A program made the translations under genes and the position numbers. Positions 43,817 through 52,913 of a stretch of 64,000 nucleotides of DNA are shown piece by piece. How positions within the stretch are numbered: the stretch's first letter is position 1; every line of letters starts with the position of its first letter. Location of the stretch: positions 62,001 to 126,000 of the forward strand of contig NZ_ATUF01000002.1 of NCBI RefSeq assembly GCF_000420065.1, read 5' to 3'. The notes beneath the pieces are model-generated. The model made no database searches, was not told the DNA's origin, and worked only from the letters and a program-made list of their open reading frames with translations. Source of the DNA: Varibaculum cambriense DSM 15806. GTDB taxonomy: Bacteria > Actinomycetota > Actinomycetes > Actinomycetales > Actinomycetaceae.

Positions 43817-46430
43817 GCTCACTGTCAACCTCACCAGGCAGCAGTAGCTCTAGCTGCAGGTCTTCCCCGTCCGCTTCCTCATCGCTGCTAGCTACCGCTG
43901 CTGCCTCAGCTACTTCCGCAGTTTCCTCCACTGCTGCCGGTGCCGGTTCGCTCGCAGCTGTGTCCGCTTCCGTTGCTTGCTCCGCAGATTCTGGTGCTAC
44001 TTCTTCCTGCGGATCAGCTTCAGCTTCCGCGGAGGAGGAACCCGAATTTTCGGTGTCCGCTTCGGGAGAAGTTACAGGTTCTTCCGCTACCGAAGGATCG
44101 TCCTCTTCAGAGGCATTAGGTTCCGAGGTTTCGACCTCGCGCACTACCTCGATATCAGGCAAATGGACGAAAACTCCCTGGTCACGCGCATCCCACACGG
44201 CAGCTACTAATGCCCGATAATCCTCCAAGCTGAGGACGGCGCCGTTATCAACCGGTTCCTCTTCTCGCATTACCCGCCCGTCTTCGGCCACCATAAAACC
44301 GGCAGATTCTCCGCTAGTCCAAGCCCCGGTGGGTTGATGCACAGGCCCGGGATGCACTCGGTTTAGGTCAGTAAGATCCAAGCCTAGATAGGAGGGACGG
44401 CGGTCGGGATAGGCTAATGCCACGGCTTTGGCATCAGAAACCCCGGTGAGAACGTGGAAACTGAGCATATCGGCCGCAACTGCTCCCGCAATATCAGTAT
44501 CAAGACGATCTCCTACCACCAATGGTTTACTGCCGCCCGCATGAGACGCGGCTTTCCGATAAATCCCGGCAAAAGGTTTTCCACCGGCGAACGGTTTTTG
44601 TCCCGTGGCATGTTCTACTGCTGCCACCAAGGAACCGTTTCCTAGCGCGAAACCCTTTTCGGTGGGCAAAGTGGCATCCAGGTTGGTAGCCATAAACAGA
44701 GCTCCCGCGTTAATCGCGTAGGCAGCCTCGGAAAGCTGCGCCCAGCCCACCTCAGCTCCATAGCCTTGGATTACCGCTACCGGCTGGTCGCTGGCATTGC
44801 TAACTACCTCAAATCCGGCTTCCGCCACGGTATCGCGCAGTGCCTGCGTGCCGATCACCAACACTTTGGAGGCGGGTTCGATTTTCTGGGTGAGAATCTC
44901 TACCGCATCCATGGCCGCCGTCATTACTTCTTCCGCGGCGGCAGCAATCTGATGCCCCTGCAGCTTTTCCGCCACCTGCTGCGGGGTACGGGAGGCGTTA
45001 TTGGTTACGAACTGGAACTTTATACCGGTTTCCCGAGCGGCTGCTAAACCGGCAGCCGCATTGGGAATATCGCGGGTGCCGGCATAGCAAACCCCATCTA
45101 AATCGATGAGGAGCACATCGGCGGTCTCCACTAGAGGTTTACGACTACCGTGTAGGTCAGAGGGCACGTAGGGGTTATCAGCCTCGAGCACTTCTTCCAG
45201 ATCTACAATGGCCACCGTATCGGGAACCTCTGGGGTTTGCTCGGCAACTTCCTCGGCTTCTTCTTCTCTTCCCATCTCGCGCAAAAGATCGGCCTTGTAG
45301 GAAAGAATTCGTGCCAGCAGTACTGGCTCTTCCAGTTGTTGTTTTTCTAAGAACCGGTTAAGCACCAGGAGGGCTGCATCGGACTCCCCTAGGTCGTGAC
45401 GCGCTCCCGCCTGCACTATCACTAGTTCTACCAGGTCAGAAAGACTATAAGCTGATGTGTCGGTTTCGGAAATAATCTCTAGAGCTTTCTCGGGTTTACC
45501 CAGTCCGCGTTCGCAATCTGCTTCAATAGCCCGCAAACTGTCAGTCCCATCTAAGCGGCGCGCCGCACGTACTTCCCGTAGCGCTTCACTGTACTTGCCA
45601 CTGGCATAGGCCGCCAGCGCGCAGGCTTCCCGCACCGTTCCGATGCGACCTGCCCGGCTAACTGCCGCCTTGGCATGCAAATAGGCTTCTTCAGCATCTA
45701 CATCTAGCAGTGACCCTGCCATCACCAGATGGCGCGCTACTTTTTCGGCATTGTCCGGATCTAGCGAAGATAAGGCTGTCCGAGATTCTCTATCAAGGTC
45801 AGAAGCTTTTACTGCCGGAGGAATCTGCGGTTCGTTATCATGGCGCCATTCTTTGGCACGGTAGCGGGAATCACGCACCCCGAAAGAATGCTTTCCTGAG
45901 CGAGGTGCCTGCGCTTGCCGCTCCCGGCGTTCATCTCGGCGATTATCCCGACGGTTATCACGATCAAAGCGCTTGCCACCCCGGTTGAAGCCGCGGCGGG
46001 AACCTGCCTCATTTCGCTCTCCCCCGCGATAGGAGGAGCGCCCGGAACGCTCGCCAAACCCGCGAGATTCCCCGCGGTCATCACGATAGTTGCGGCGTCC
46101 TCCCCGGTTATCGTCTCGGTCTGCCCGGTAGGAGCCGTCCTCACCCCGGTAAGAGCCACGACGATCATTACGATCATTTCGAGGATTACGCCCGCGTCGA
46201 TCTTGCCATCTACCGCCCCGACGGTTGTCCTTACGGTAGCCGCCCTCGGAGTTTGAGCGCCGGCGGTAACCGTCACGATCACCCTGCCGCTCCCCTGAAG
46301 AATCTGAGTAGTTGCGTTGATTACCGGAACCTTGCCCGCCGCCGGCTTGTGAACGCCGCTTGCGCCATTGGGGTTCGCGTCCGCCACTTTGCTGATTAAA
46401 ATTACTCAACTCTAGATCCTTATCTTTCAC
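43806..46430 (-). CDS. large fusion: RGG/Arg-rich N-terminus, TPR-like middle, HAD-IIA phosphatase, acidic C-terminus
   Basis: The 874-residue protein has four parts. Residues 15-195 are a disordered, very basic stretch with many RGG, RRG and DNRR units. Residues 200-400 are helical repeats like TPRs (SLDPDNAEKVARHLV, then AYASGKYSEALREV). Residues 440-700 are a HAD-IIA hydrolase with DLDGVCYAG, FVTNNASRTP and VVGDRLDTDI, so catalytic Asp and Lys/Asp sites are kept. Residues 775-874 are disordered and acidic. The start codon is GTG; no strong ribosome site is visible. Separate TPR and HAD genes occupy this position in other actinobacteria, so this seems a lineage-specific fusion. RNA binding through the RGG part is inferred. 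Confidence 0.85.
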   Translation of the reverse strand: MKDKDLELSNFNQQSGGREPQWRKRRSQAGGGQGSGNQRNYSDSSGERQGDRDGYRRRSNSEGGYRKDNRRGGRWQDRRGRNPRNDRNDRRGSYRGEDGSYRADRDDNRGGRRNYRDDRGESRGFGERSGRSSYRGGERNEAGSRRGFNRGGKRFDRDNRRDNRRDERRERQAQAPRSGKHSFGVRDSRYRAKEWRHDNEPQIPPAVKASDLDRESRTALSSLDPDNAEKVARHLVMAGSLLDVDAEEAYLHAKAAVSRAGRIGTVREACALAAYASGKYSEALREVRAARRLDGTDSLRAIEADCERGLGKPEKALEIISETDTSAYSLSDLVELVIVQAGARHDLGESDAALLVLNRFLEKQQLEEPVLLARILSYKADLLREMGREEEAEEVAEQTPEVPDTVAIVDLEEVLEADNPYVPSDLHGSRKPLVETADVLLIDLDGVCYAGTRDIPNAAAGLAAARETGIKFQFVTNNASRTPQQVAEKLQGHQIAAAAEEVMTAAMDAVEILTQKIEPASKVLVIGTQALRDTVAEAGFEVVSNASDQPVAVIQGYGAEVGWAQLSEAAYAINAGALFMATNLDATLPTEKGFALGNGSLVAAVEHATGQKPFAGGKPFAGIYRKAASHAGGSKPLVVGDRLDTDIAGAVAADMLSFHVLTGVSDAKAVALAYPDRRPSYLGLDLTDLNRVHPGPVHQPTGAWTSGESAGFMVAEDGRVMREEEPVDNGAVLSLEDYRALVAAVWDARDQGVFVHLPDIEVVREVETSEPNASEEDDPSVAEEPVTSPEADTENSGSSSAEAEADPQEEVAPESAEQATEADTAASEPAPAAVEETAEVAEAAAVASSDEEADGEDLQLELLLPGEVDSEHEQ

Positions 46431-46579
46431 TATTTCATTAGTCGACTTCCTTCTATTCTAAGCGTAAATAGGGTCGCAAAGCTGCATCTAAAAGGTTGTC
46501 TATCCTCACTATTTCACCCGCTCTCGCTAGGCGAACAATAGGGGTTCGTTTGTATAGCCAGTTATTCTTTACTACATAG

Positions 46580-46624
46580 TTCTGGCTGGCGAAAACCGCC
46601 TAAAGCCGTCTTCACCAGCCAGAA
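46580..46624 (-). terminator. hairpin downstream of the GpsA-like gene
   Basis: Ten-base arms (TTCTGGCTGG at 46580-46589, CCAGCCAGAA at 46615-46624) enclose a 25-base loop. On the minus strand it lies 20 bases after the stop of the dehydrogenase gene. The surrounding 46431-46643 gap holds nothing else I can identify except the promoter area of the HAD fusion gene. Confidence 0.6.
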
Positions 46625-46643
46625 AACTAGTCAACGATTTCCC

Positions 46644-47705
46644 TTAGCGTTCTCCTCCAAAGAAGAGCGACCAGGGCATTTCTAGGGGCGCATCTTCAGC
46701 TACTACCGAGTACAGGTAGCGGCACAGAGGGAAGTCGTCCTCTTTGATTACTCCCCGCTCCGTCAGCGGCTTGAGTGCTGCCCCGATTACCTGGATCGCG
46801 GCCACGCCCTCCAGGGTAACCCCTTTCATTAGGGAATCGCGCACTTCGGAGAAGGGCACTCCCGAGCCGACGTAGCGGCCGGCTTTTACGTTGCGTCCCC
46901 CCATAGAGGTTACGAACATATCGCCAACTCCGCCCAGGCCATCAGCGGTTACTGCCTCTCCTCCGAGCAGCTGTACAAATTGGCGTAGCTCCTTTTGGCC
47001 TTGCGCAAATACGGCAGCTCCATAGTTGAAGCGCACATATTTAGCATCGGTTTTACCTTCTTTATCCAACAAGCCATCACCGAATCCGGCAGCAAACGCA
47101 TAAATATTCTTGGTTGCCGCTCCAGTTTCATGTCCAATGAAGTCGGTGGAAGTCCATACATGGTAATAATCAGTGCGGAACATATCGGCCAGTTTGGTTA
47201 ATACTTCTTGATCTTCTCCGCAGAAGACCACGCAGGTGTCGTGATGCACCGCGAGTTCTCCAGCGATAGAAGGCCCTACAATGGCTGACCAGGAAACTTG
47301 CGAGGCGAGCTCCGGGCCTACCGCTTTCTTGAGCACCTCCGGCAATACATGCATGGTGCCGTCTTCGTCGGCGCGCATCCCTTTGGTAATACACAGCACG
47401 TCTTGCCCCGGTTTCAGCAATCCGGCCAGCTGCTCCCCGGCCCATTCGATCCCAAAGCTGTTAACCCCGCACATGACTACATCTGCATCTGCGAAGGCTT
47501 CTTCCGCGTCCTCTAACTGATACACCTTAACCCCATCGTTAACCTTTAACCCCAGGTCAGGATGGATGCCCTTGGCTTTAATCGAGTCGATAATATCCCG
47601 ATCCAAATGGGTGCCTACCAGGCGTACCTCATGACCGTTTTCGCTGGAGGGAAAGGAAAGAGCAGTTGCCATGATTCCCGATCCCAGCATTACAATTTTT
47701 GCCAT
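46644..47705 (-). CDS. NAD(P)-dependent glycerol-3-phosphate dehydrogenase family protein (GpsA-like)
   Basis: The ATG at 47705 has GGGGAGA seven bases upstream and starts at the Rossmann loop (MAKIVMLGSGIMATAL); an ATG at 47750 would add 15 unneeded residues. About 353 residues. VGPSIAGELAV and GHETGAATKNIYAFAAG (catalytic Lys in the KN pair) fit GpsA, and GLGGVGDMFVTS fits the C-terminal domain. It resembles a polyol-phosphate dehydrogenase branch, and the upstream SorC regulator (41 bases away) suggests sugar-alcohol catabolism more than phospholipid synthesis. Substrate not certain. Confidence 0.82.
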   Translation of the reverse strand: MAKIVMLGSGIMATALSFPSSENGHEVRLVGTHLDRDIIDSIKAKGIHPDLGLKVNDGVKVYQLEDAEEAFADADVVMCGVNSFGIEWAGEQLAGLLKPGQDVLCITKGMRADEDGTMHVLPEVLKKAVGPELASQVSWSAIVGPSIAGELAVHHDTCVVFCGEDQEVLTKLADMFRTDYYHVWTSTDFIGHETGAATKNIYAFAAGFGDGLLDKEGKTDAKYVRFNYGAAVFAQGQKELRQFVQLLGGEAVTADGLGGVGDMFVTSMGGRNVKAGRYVGSGVPFSEVRDSLMKGVTLEGVAAIQVIGAALKPLTERGVIKEDDFPLCRYLYSVVAEDAPLEMPWSLFFGGER

Positions 47706-47746
47706 TTTGTTTCTCCCCAAGGTGTTGGAAATAAGATATTCCTGCA

Positions 47747-48709
47747 TCATTTTTCGGTTGGTGTTTCAGCTGGTTTCAATAGTGACTGTGCCAGACCAGA
47801 ATCCACTATTAGGGTGTCAACATATCCACCTCTGAGAGCGGCCATAGTGGTAGCGGTTTTCCCAACACCGGAGGATACTGCCACTTTCATGCGCGCGTTC
47901 CGAAGGGATTTTAGGCTAATACCTATGGTGCATTTATCTAGTTCCGTATCTGCCGGTTGACCTTGCTCGTTTACAAATCGGCACAGCAAATCCCCCACTA
48001 CCCCGCGGTCGAAAAGTTTTTGTAGGTCGTCCTCAGAAACATAACCGGAGCGCACCAAAACTGAATCTGCCTCTAATTTTCCCGGCGAAAAACAGATTAC
48101 ATCTGCATTTGCCGCTGCTTCCAAAGTGGCCTTGATAGAAAAATCCCGCCGCAAAGCAGAGGCAATTCGGCTGTCTCCTACCAGAGCTGGCGCTGGTAGT
48201 ACCCGTCCAAACCCTCCGGCTTTTTCGGCGATGGTACGGATAGATTCGGATACAAAATTATCTTGAGTGTAGCTAGGTCCGCCGTTGGTTTGAATCACGG
48301 TAGTGCCACTTGCCCACTGGTCAGGTAGTTCCCGCGCTACCCGGGCAATCGTCTTCCCCCAGGAAACCGCCAGGGTGCGCGGCTGCGGACGCAAGGACTG
48401 CAAATGCCGGGCTGCAGCTCGCGCCACTGCCCGAAAAGTAGCGTTTTCCCCGGTTTCTTGCGGAACCACTATCACTTTATCTATATCAAAATATTCTTTT
48501 AAGCCCTGCTCCAGCTGGTAGTGTTCAGCGCGAGGAGCCTCGATAGTTATCCGCACTATTCCCCGGTCACGGGCTTCTTGAATTAAACGCGAGGCTGTCC
48601 AGCGGCTAAAACCAAGCTTTTTACCAATCTGAGCATGCGTCAAAGAATTCTCGTAATACATGCGTGCTGCTTCCACCAGCAGATCTACTCGATAGTCTTC
48701 GCCGCTCAT
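47747..48709 (-). CDS. SorC-type sugar-binding transcriptional regulator
   Basis: The 320-residue regulator has an N-terminal helix-turn-helix (about 20-45, HAQIGKKLGFSRWTASRLI) and a SorC sugar-phosphate-binding domain (RGVVGDLLCRFVNEQG near 235-250). ATG follows AGGGAGGGG. It is followed by the GpsA-like dehydrogenase, probably its target operon. It is a paralog of the regulator at 23511-24464. Ligand is probably a phosphorylated polyol or sugar. Confidence 0.85.
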   Translation of the reverse strand: MSGEDYRVDLLVEAARMYYENSLTHAQIGKKLGFSRWTASRLIQEARDRGIVRITIEAPRAEHYQLEQGLKEYFDIDKVIVVPQETGENATFRAVARAAARHLQSLRPQPRTLAVSWGKTIARVARELPDQWASGTTVIQTNGGPSYTQDNFVSESIRTIAEKAGGFGRVLPAPALVGDSRIASALRRDFSIKATLEAAANADVICFSPGKLEADSVLVRSGYVSEDDLQKLFDRGVVGDLLCRFVNEQGQPADTELDKCTIGISLKSLRNARMKVAVSSGVGKTATTMAALRGGYVDTLIVDSGLAQSLLKPAETPTEK

Positions 48710-48784
48710 GTCCCCTCCCTTTTCTATTCCTCGCTATTTTCAGCCTAAGTTGTTGTCCTGTGAAGATTCAGAAAAAGAATATTT

Positions 48785-48833
48785 TTGCAACAAAAGTGCA
48801 GGTTAGTTACAACCTTGAACATTGTTAGCAAAA
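48785..48833. promoter_or_regulatory. candidate operator upstream of the SorC-type gene
   Basis: The 146-base gap between the SorC gene and dxs holds TTGCAACAA (48785-48793) and TTGTTAGCAA (48823-48832), which form an imperfect inverted pair, and a central AGGTT/AACCT repeat (48800-48815). A TTAGCAAA and a TG-x-AACAAAAG string also occur upstream of the other SorC gene (23478-23501). Autoregulation is typical for the family; this assignment is tentative. Confidence 0.35.
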
Positions 48834-48855
48834 CGCTGCTCAAGAGAGCGACCTT

Positions 48856-50727
48856 TTAGTCAAGCAGGTCCGCTAGTTCCTTCAGCATCGTCGTAGGCGT
48901 CATATGCGAGCTTTCCAGCAAGTTATCGCGCGAATCCGTGGGTAAAAACGCCTGAGGAATACCAAAAGATTTAATCGGGGTGAAACAATTTTTTGCCGCG
49001 CAAGTGGTACGCAGCAATGATCCTACCCCATTGGTTACTTCCCCGTCCTCAATAGTGACTACTAAATCTGCGGCGGCTACCTGCGCTAGAAGCGCGGGAG
49101 AAATCGGTATTACCCATCCGGGATCAACACATTTGACTGCCTTCCCGCGCGCGGCAAGTTCTTTAGACAGGGCGATCGCCTGCCCGGCCATGGCTCCCAC
49201 CGCCACTATCAGAACATTTTTGCCTTTCCCGGAACTGTGGAATAAAACCTCGAGGCCGTCTGCGGTTGTTTCTGCCTTAATATCGGGGGGCACGCTGCCT
49301 TTGGGATAGCGCACGATAGTGGGACCGTCTTCGATCGAAACTGCCTGCCCTAATAACTTGCGTAAGGTGCTAGCGTCCCGCGGCGCGGCCACTCGAATTC
49401 CGGGAATCATGGACGCGATTGCCAGATCCCACATCCCGTTATGACTGGCTCCATCAGCTCCGGTGATACCAGCGCGATCTAGAACCACGGTTATCCCCTG
49501 TTGATGTAGGGCAGCATCCATTAACAGCTGATCGAAAGCGCGGTTTAGGAAGGTAGCGTAAAGAGCAATAACCGGGTGACACCCGGCATAGGAAAGACCG
49601 GCAGCCATAGTCATCGCGTGTTGTTCCGCGATTCCCACATCAAATACTCGCTGTGGGAACTGAGCGCGCAACGGCTTTAACCCGACTGGCTCCATCATCG
49701 CCGCCGATATTCCCACAATCTTGGAGTTACGCTTTGCCAGTTGCACAATCTCTTCCGCAAAAACGGATGTCCAGCCGAAGCGTTCCTTCTTTACCGGCAA
49801 ACCAGTTTCGGGATGAATCGGACCTACGGTATGGAAATGATCCGCATCATTTTCTTCCGCAGGCGTATATCCGCGTCCCTTCTCGGTGATGACATGCACA
49901 ATGATGGGGCCGGTGAATTCTTTCGCTCGGGCAAGCTGGAACTCGGTAGCTACAATGTCATGCCCGTCGACTGGTCCAGTGTATTTAATTCCGAGGTCGG
50001 AAAACATTACTTGTTCGGGAGAAACCATATCGGCCACCCCCCGTTTTATCCCATGCAGCGCATCATAGGTGAGCTCACCGGGTTTACCACGAGACTTCAG
50101 ATGCTGCTTTCCCCAACGTAATGCCCGTTCATAGGTAGGAGAAGTACGCAGTGCATCCAAGTGATGGGCTAATCCCCCGATAGTGGGCTCATAGGAACGC
50201 CCGTTGTCGTTAACCACAATAATGAGGCGCAGATCGGGACGTTCAGAGATGTTATTTAAAGCTTCCCAAGTCATTCCCCCGGTCATGGCACCATCTCCGA
50301 TGACTGCTACCGTATAGGAACGATCTCCTTTTAAAGCTTTAGCTTCCGCTACCCCCTGCGCCCAAGATAACGCGGTCGAAGCATGGGAGTTTTCTACCAC
50401 ATCGTGTACTGATTCTGCGCGGGAAGGATAACCGGAGAGTCCCTGCGCCGTACGAAGATTCGCAAAATTTTTGCGTCCCGTCAGGATCTTATGAACATAG
50501 GCCTGATGCCCGGTATCAAAAATAATGGTGTCAGTAGGGGAAGAAAACATACGGTGCAGGGCGATAGTTAGTTCCACTACCCCCAGATTGGGCCCCATAT
50601 GCCCCCCGGTTTTTGCCACGTTCTCGACCAGGAATGACCGAATCTCACCGGCCAGATCCGCCAGCTCCAGACTAGAGAGCTTCTGTAAATCTGCCGGGTT
50701 GTTTATCCGATCGATTATTTTTGCCAC
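48856..50727 (-). CDS. dxs: 1-deoxy-D-xylulose-5-phosphate synthase
   Basis: Dxs condenses pyruvate and glyceraldehyde-3-phosphate, the first step of the MEP isoprenoid pathway. The 623-residue thiamin-dependent enzyme has DTGHQAYVHKILTGR (about 69-83), GDGAMTGGMTWEALNN (about 143-158), DRAGITGADGASHNG near residue 420 and RYPKGSVPP near 475. Length is normal. It diverges from the ClC gene across about 95 bases. Confidence 0.95.
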   Translation of the reverse strand: MAKIIDRINNPADLQKLSSLELADLAGEIRSFLVENVAKTGGHMGPNLGVVELTIALHRMFSSPTDTIIFDTGHQAYVHKILTGRKNFANLRTAQGLSGYPSRAESVHDVVENSHASTALSWAQGVAEAKALKGDRSYTVAVIGDGAMTGGMTWEALNNISERPDLRLIIVVNDNGRSYEPTIGGLAHHLDALRTSPTYERALRWGKQHLKSRGKPGELTYDALHGIKRGVADMVSPEQVMFSDLGIKYTGPVDGHDIVATEFQLARAKEFTGPIIVHVITEKGRGYTPAEENDADHFHTVGPIHPETGLPVKKERFGWTSVFAEEIVQLAKRNSKIVGISAAMMEPVGLKPLRAQFPQRVFDVGIAEQHAMTMAAGLSYAGCHPVIALYATFLNRAFDQLLMDAALHQQGITVVLDRAGITGADGASHNGMWDLAIASMIPGIRVAAPRDASTLRKLLGQAVSIEDGPTIVRYPKGSVPPDIKAETTADGLEVLFHSSGKGKNVLIVAVGAMAGQAIALSKELAARGKAVKCVDPGWVIPISPALLAQVAAADLVVTIEDGEVTNGVGSLLRTTCAAKNCFTPIKSFGIPQAFLPTDSRDNLLESSHMTPTTMLKELADLLD

Positions 50728-50823
50728 CCAGCCAGTTTAGTCATATTTTGAGTTTTTAAGGGCGAGATGGATTTATCGGCTAGTTACTTGCGCCAACCCT
50801 GCTCCGCGCGCCAAACTGAAACC

Positions 50824-52623
50824 ATGGGTAAAAAACCTTCCGGACGTGCCAATTCTTTTGCGACCTCTCGCGCGGGATTAACTGTCCTAGCAATCATTAT
50901 CGGAGCGATAGTGGGGCTGGTAGCAGTAGGTTTTTATTACCTAATAGCAGGTTGGAGTTACCTGGTAACCGGTTATAGCGATTATCCTGTCCACGCAGGC
51001 GCTCCCCACGGATTCCTCGGTTTAGCACCGGCGTTTATCATTGCGGTTCCCGTGCTTTCTGCCCTGCTGTATGGACCGGTAGTGGAATATTTCACCCCTG
51101 ACAGTCGCGGGCATGCCGTTCCGGAAGTTATGTTCGCCGTCCGCCGCAAAGGCGGGAGGATTCCCGGACGTACCGCCCTAGTGAAACTTTTTGCCGCTTC
51201 TCTGACCTTGGGAGGAGGGGGAAATGCGGGCAGAGAAGGACCGATTGTGATGATTGGTGCCGCGATTTCTTCTGGGATCGGAACCCGGTTGGGCTTAAGT
51301 AAACAACGGCTGATGTTCCTGTGTGCTTGCGGAGCTGCTGCCGGGATTGCCGCTACCTTTAATGCTCCCCTGGCTGGTGCTTGTTTTGCGCTCGAAGTAA
51401 TACTCGGTACCCTCAGCGCCGAGGACTTTGTTTTCATCGTGTTTGCCTCGGTTTCCGCCTCCCTGGTTTCCCAACAGTTTCTGCCTGACCGTGCCAGTGT
51501 TCCTCTCAGCCAATCTTTAGATCTGTTTTCCCAAAGCGATTACCTGCTAGTAGCAGCGGCGGCTTTGGTAGCAACCCTGGCGGGAATCGGGTTTTCTAAA
51601 CTTATCTACCTAGTTTGGGATGGAATCGACCTGGTATATCACTGGAATGCTTGGTTTCGTCCGGTTGCTGGTTCCCTGCTGCTGGGAGTATTTCTCTACT
51701 TTTTTCCTCTTTTGTATGGCACCGGCGAAAGCGTACAGTTGCGGGTACTCTCCGGCGATTTTCCAGTCTGGATGATTATAGCGTTACTTTTAGGACGTGC
51801 CGTGAGTGCCGCTTTCACTATTTCTATGGGGGGAGCCGGCGGAGTCTTCGGTCCCACCTTATTTGTAGGCGCCTGTGCAGGGATGGCGGTGGGACAGCTA
51901 GTTCAGCCTTGGTCGGCTTCTTCGACCGCGATTTATGGAGTAATCGGGATGGGAGCGGCTTTCGCGGCGGCCTCTCGCGCGCCCCTAACCGCGGTTTTCA
52001 TCATTATCGAGATGACCCGGCAGTATTCTCTGATTCTCCCGATGATGCTGGCGGTAGCGATTGCCACCGGAATTTCCCTGTTTATGACCCGGTCGACTAT
52101 TTATACCCAAAAATTACATAGGCGCGGTGACCGGCTTTCCGATCCCGTCTCTGCTACTTTGCTCGGACGCAGCACCGCCGCGGATTTAATGCATCAGCCA
52201 CCGCAAGTTTTAAGTCAAGATATCACCCTCGCTCAGGCCGAAAACACCCTGGAAACTTGCGGCGAGAACTCTTTGGCGGTGGTAGATTCTCAGGGAGAAT
52301 TCCAAGGCTCCGTGAGCGCCCTGCTGATCGGCCAAGAAATCGACAAACGCGGCGCGGATACGCCCTTAACTAAGATCCCTTTGTCCGCAGCCTTCTGCAC
52401 TCCCCAAGAGCTCCCTAGCCAGATTCTCAAGGAGCTGGCAGAGTCCTCACTTTCAAACCTGCCAGTGATAGGACGCTCCCAAGAAGTCTTGGGTTATGTG
52501 CGAGGACGCGACCTGATTGTCAAGCTGTATCGTCAGCAAACCCGCGCGCTTAACCAGCGCGATCTAGGCGATTCCCTAGGCAGCCGGATCCGCAAACGCT
52601 GGACTCATTACCGCCACCGCTAA
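50824..52623 (+). CDS. ClC-family chloride channel/transporter with C-terminal CBS domains
   Basis: From ATG 50824 the protein has 599 residues (an ATG at 50767 would add 19 polar residues that do not fit the family). A ClC core of about 18 helices is followed by two CBS-like modules (about 460-570). Selectivity-filter motifs are seen as GHAVPE (about 98-103), GREGP (about 136-140; gating Glu kept) and GGVFGP (about 338-343). At the site of the internal proton glutamate of E. coli ClC the sequence reads LEVIL, Val in place of Glu, as in chloride channels. It may conduct passively. Anion specificity is not testable here. Confidence 0.88.
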   Translation: MGKKPSGRANSFATSRAGLTVLAIIIGAIVGLVAVGFYYLIAGWSYLVTGYSDYPVHAGAPHGFLGLAPAFIIAVPVLSALLYGPVVEYFTPDSRGHAVPEVMFAVRRKGGRIPGRTALVKLFAASLTLGGGGNAGREGPIVMIGAAISSGIGTRLGLSKQRLMFLCACGAAAGIAATFNAPLAGACFALEVILGTLSAEDFVFIVFASVSASLVSQQFLPDRASVPLSQSLDLFSQSDYLLVAAAALVATLAGIGFSKLIYLVWDGIDLVYHWNAWFRPVAGSLLLGVFLYFFPLLYGTGESVQLRVLSGDFPVWMIIALLLGRAVSAAFTISMGGAGGVFGPTLFVGACAGMAVGQLVQPWSASSTAIYGVIGMGAAFAAASRAPLTAVFIIIEMTRQYSLILPMMLAVAIATGISLFMTRSTIYTQKLHRRGDRLSDPVSATLLGRSTAADLMHQPPQVLSQDITLAQAENTLETCGENSLAVVDSQGEFQGSVSALLIGQEIDKRGADTPLTKIPLSAAFCTPQELPSQILKELAESSLSNLPVIGRSQEVLGYVRGRDLIVKLYRQQTRALNQRDLGDSLGSRIRKRWTHYRHR

Positions 52624-52790
52624 CGCCACTCTGGGCGTGGTAAAAACCGGCTGCATCCGCTAGCCTCCCAATCGGGTACCGGGCTTCTGCAATTGTGCGT
52701 TGAATTTTATCTTTACCTAACCCCTATTACATGTGCAAATAGTCGGTCGCGTGTTATTTCTACACCCTACGAAAACGGCAAACAGCAAAA

Positions 52791-52879
52791 ATCCGGGGTG
52801 GCAAAAGATGCGAGAGGGGGCTTGATTCGAGCGAAGCAAGAATCACCGGGGTCCCCCGAGCGCTTTTGCCACCCCGGAT
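52791..52879. terminator. large structured inverted repeat between clc and acnA
   Basis: A perfect 17-base stem (ATCCGGGGTGGCAAAAG at 52791-52807 with 52863-52879) encloses inner pairs: GGGGG (52816-52820) with CCCCC (52853-52857), and a small CTTGATTC/GAAGCAAG hairpin with one A-G mismatch. The 290-base gap lies between convergent genes, so it probably terminates both transcripts. The folding is more elaborate than a simple hairpin. Confidence 0.7.
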
Positions 52880-52913
52880 ACTATGGGCTGGTGGCCAAGT
52901 TTCTAGCGGTTAA

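Noticed and set aside
43820-44150. Repetitive GAG/GCT-rich stretch as a possible DNA repeat element
   Set aside because: It is the acidic, disordered C-terminus of the HAD fusion and follows codon structure.
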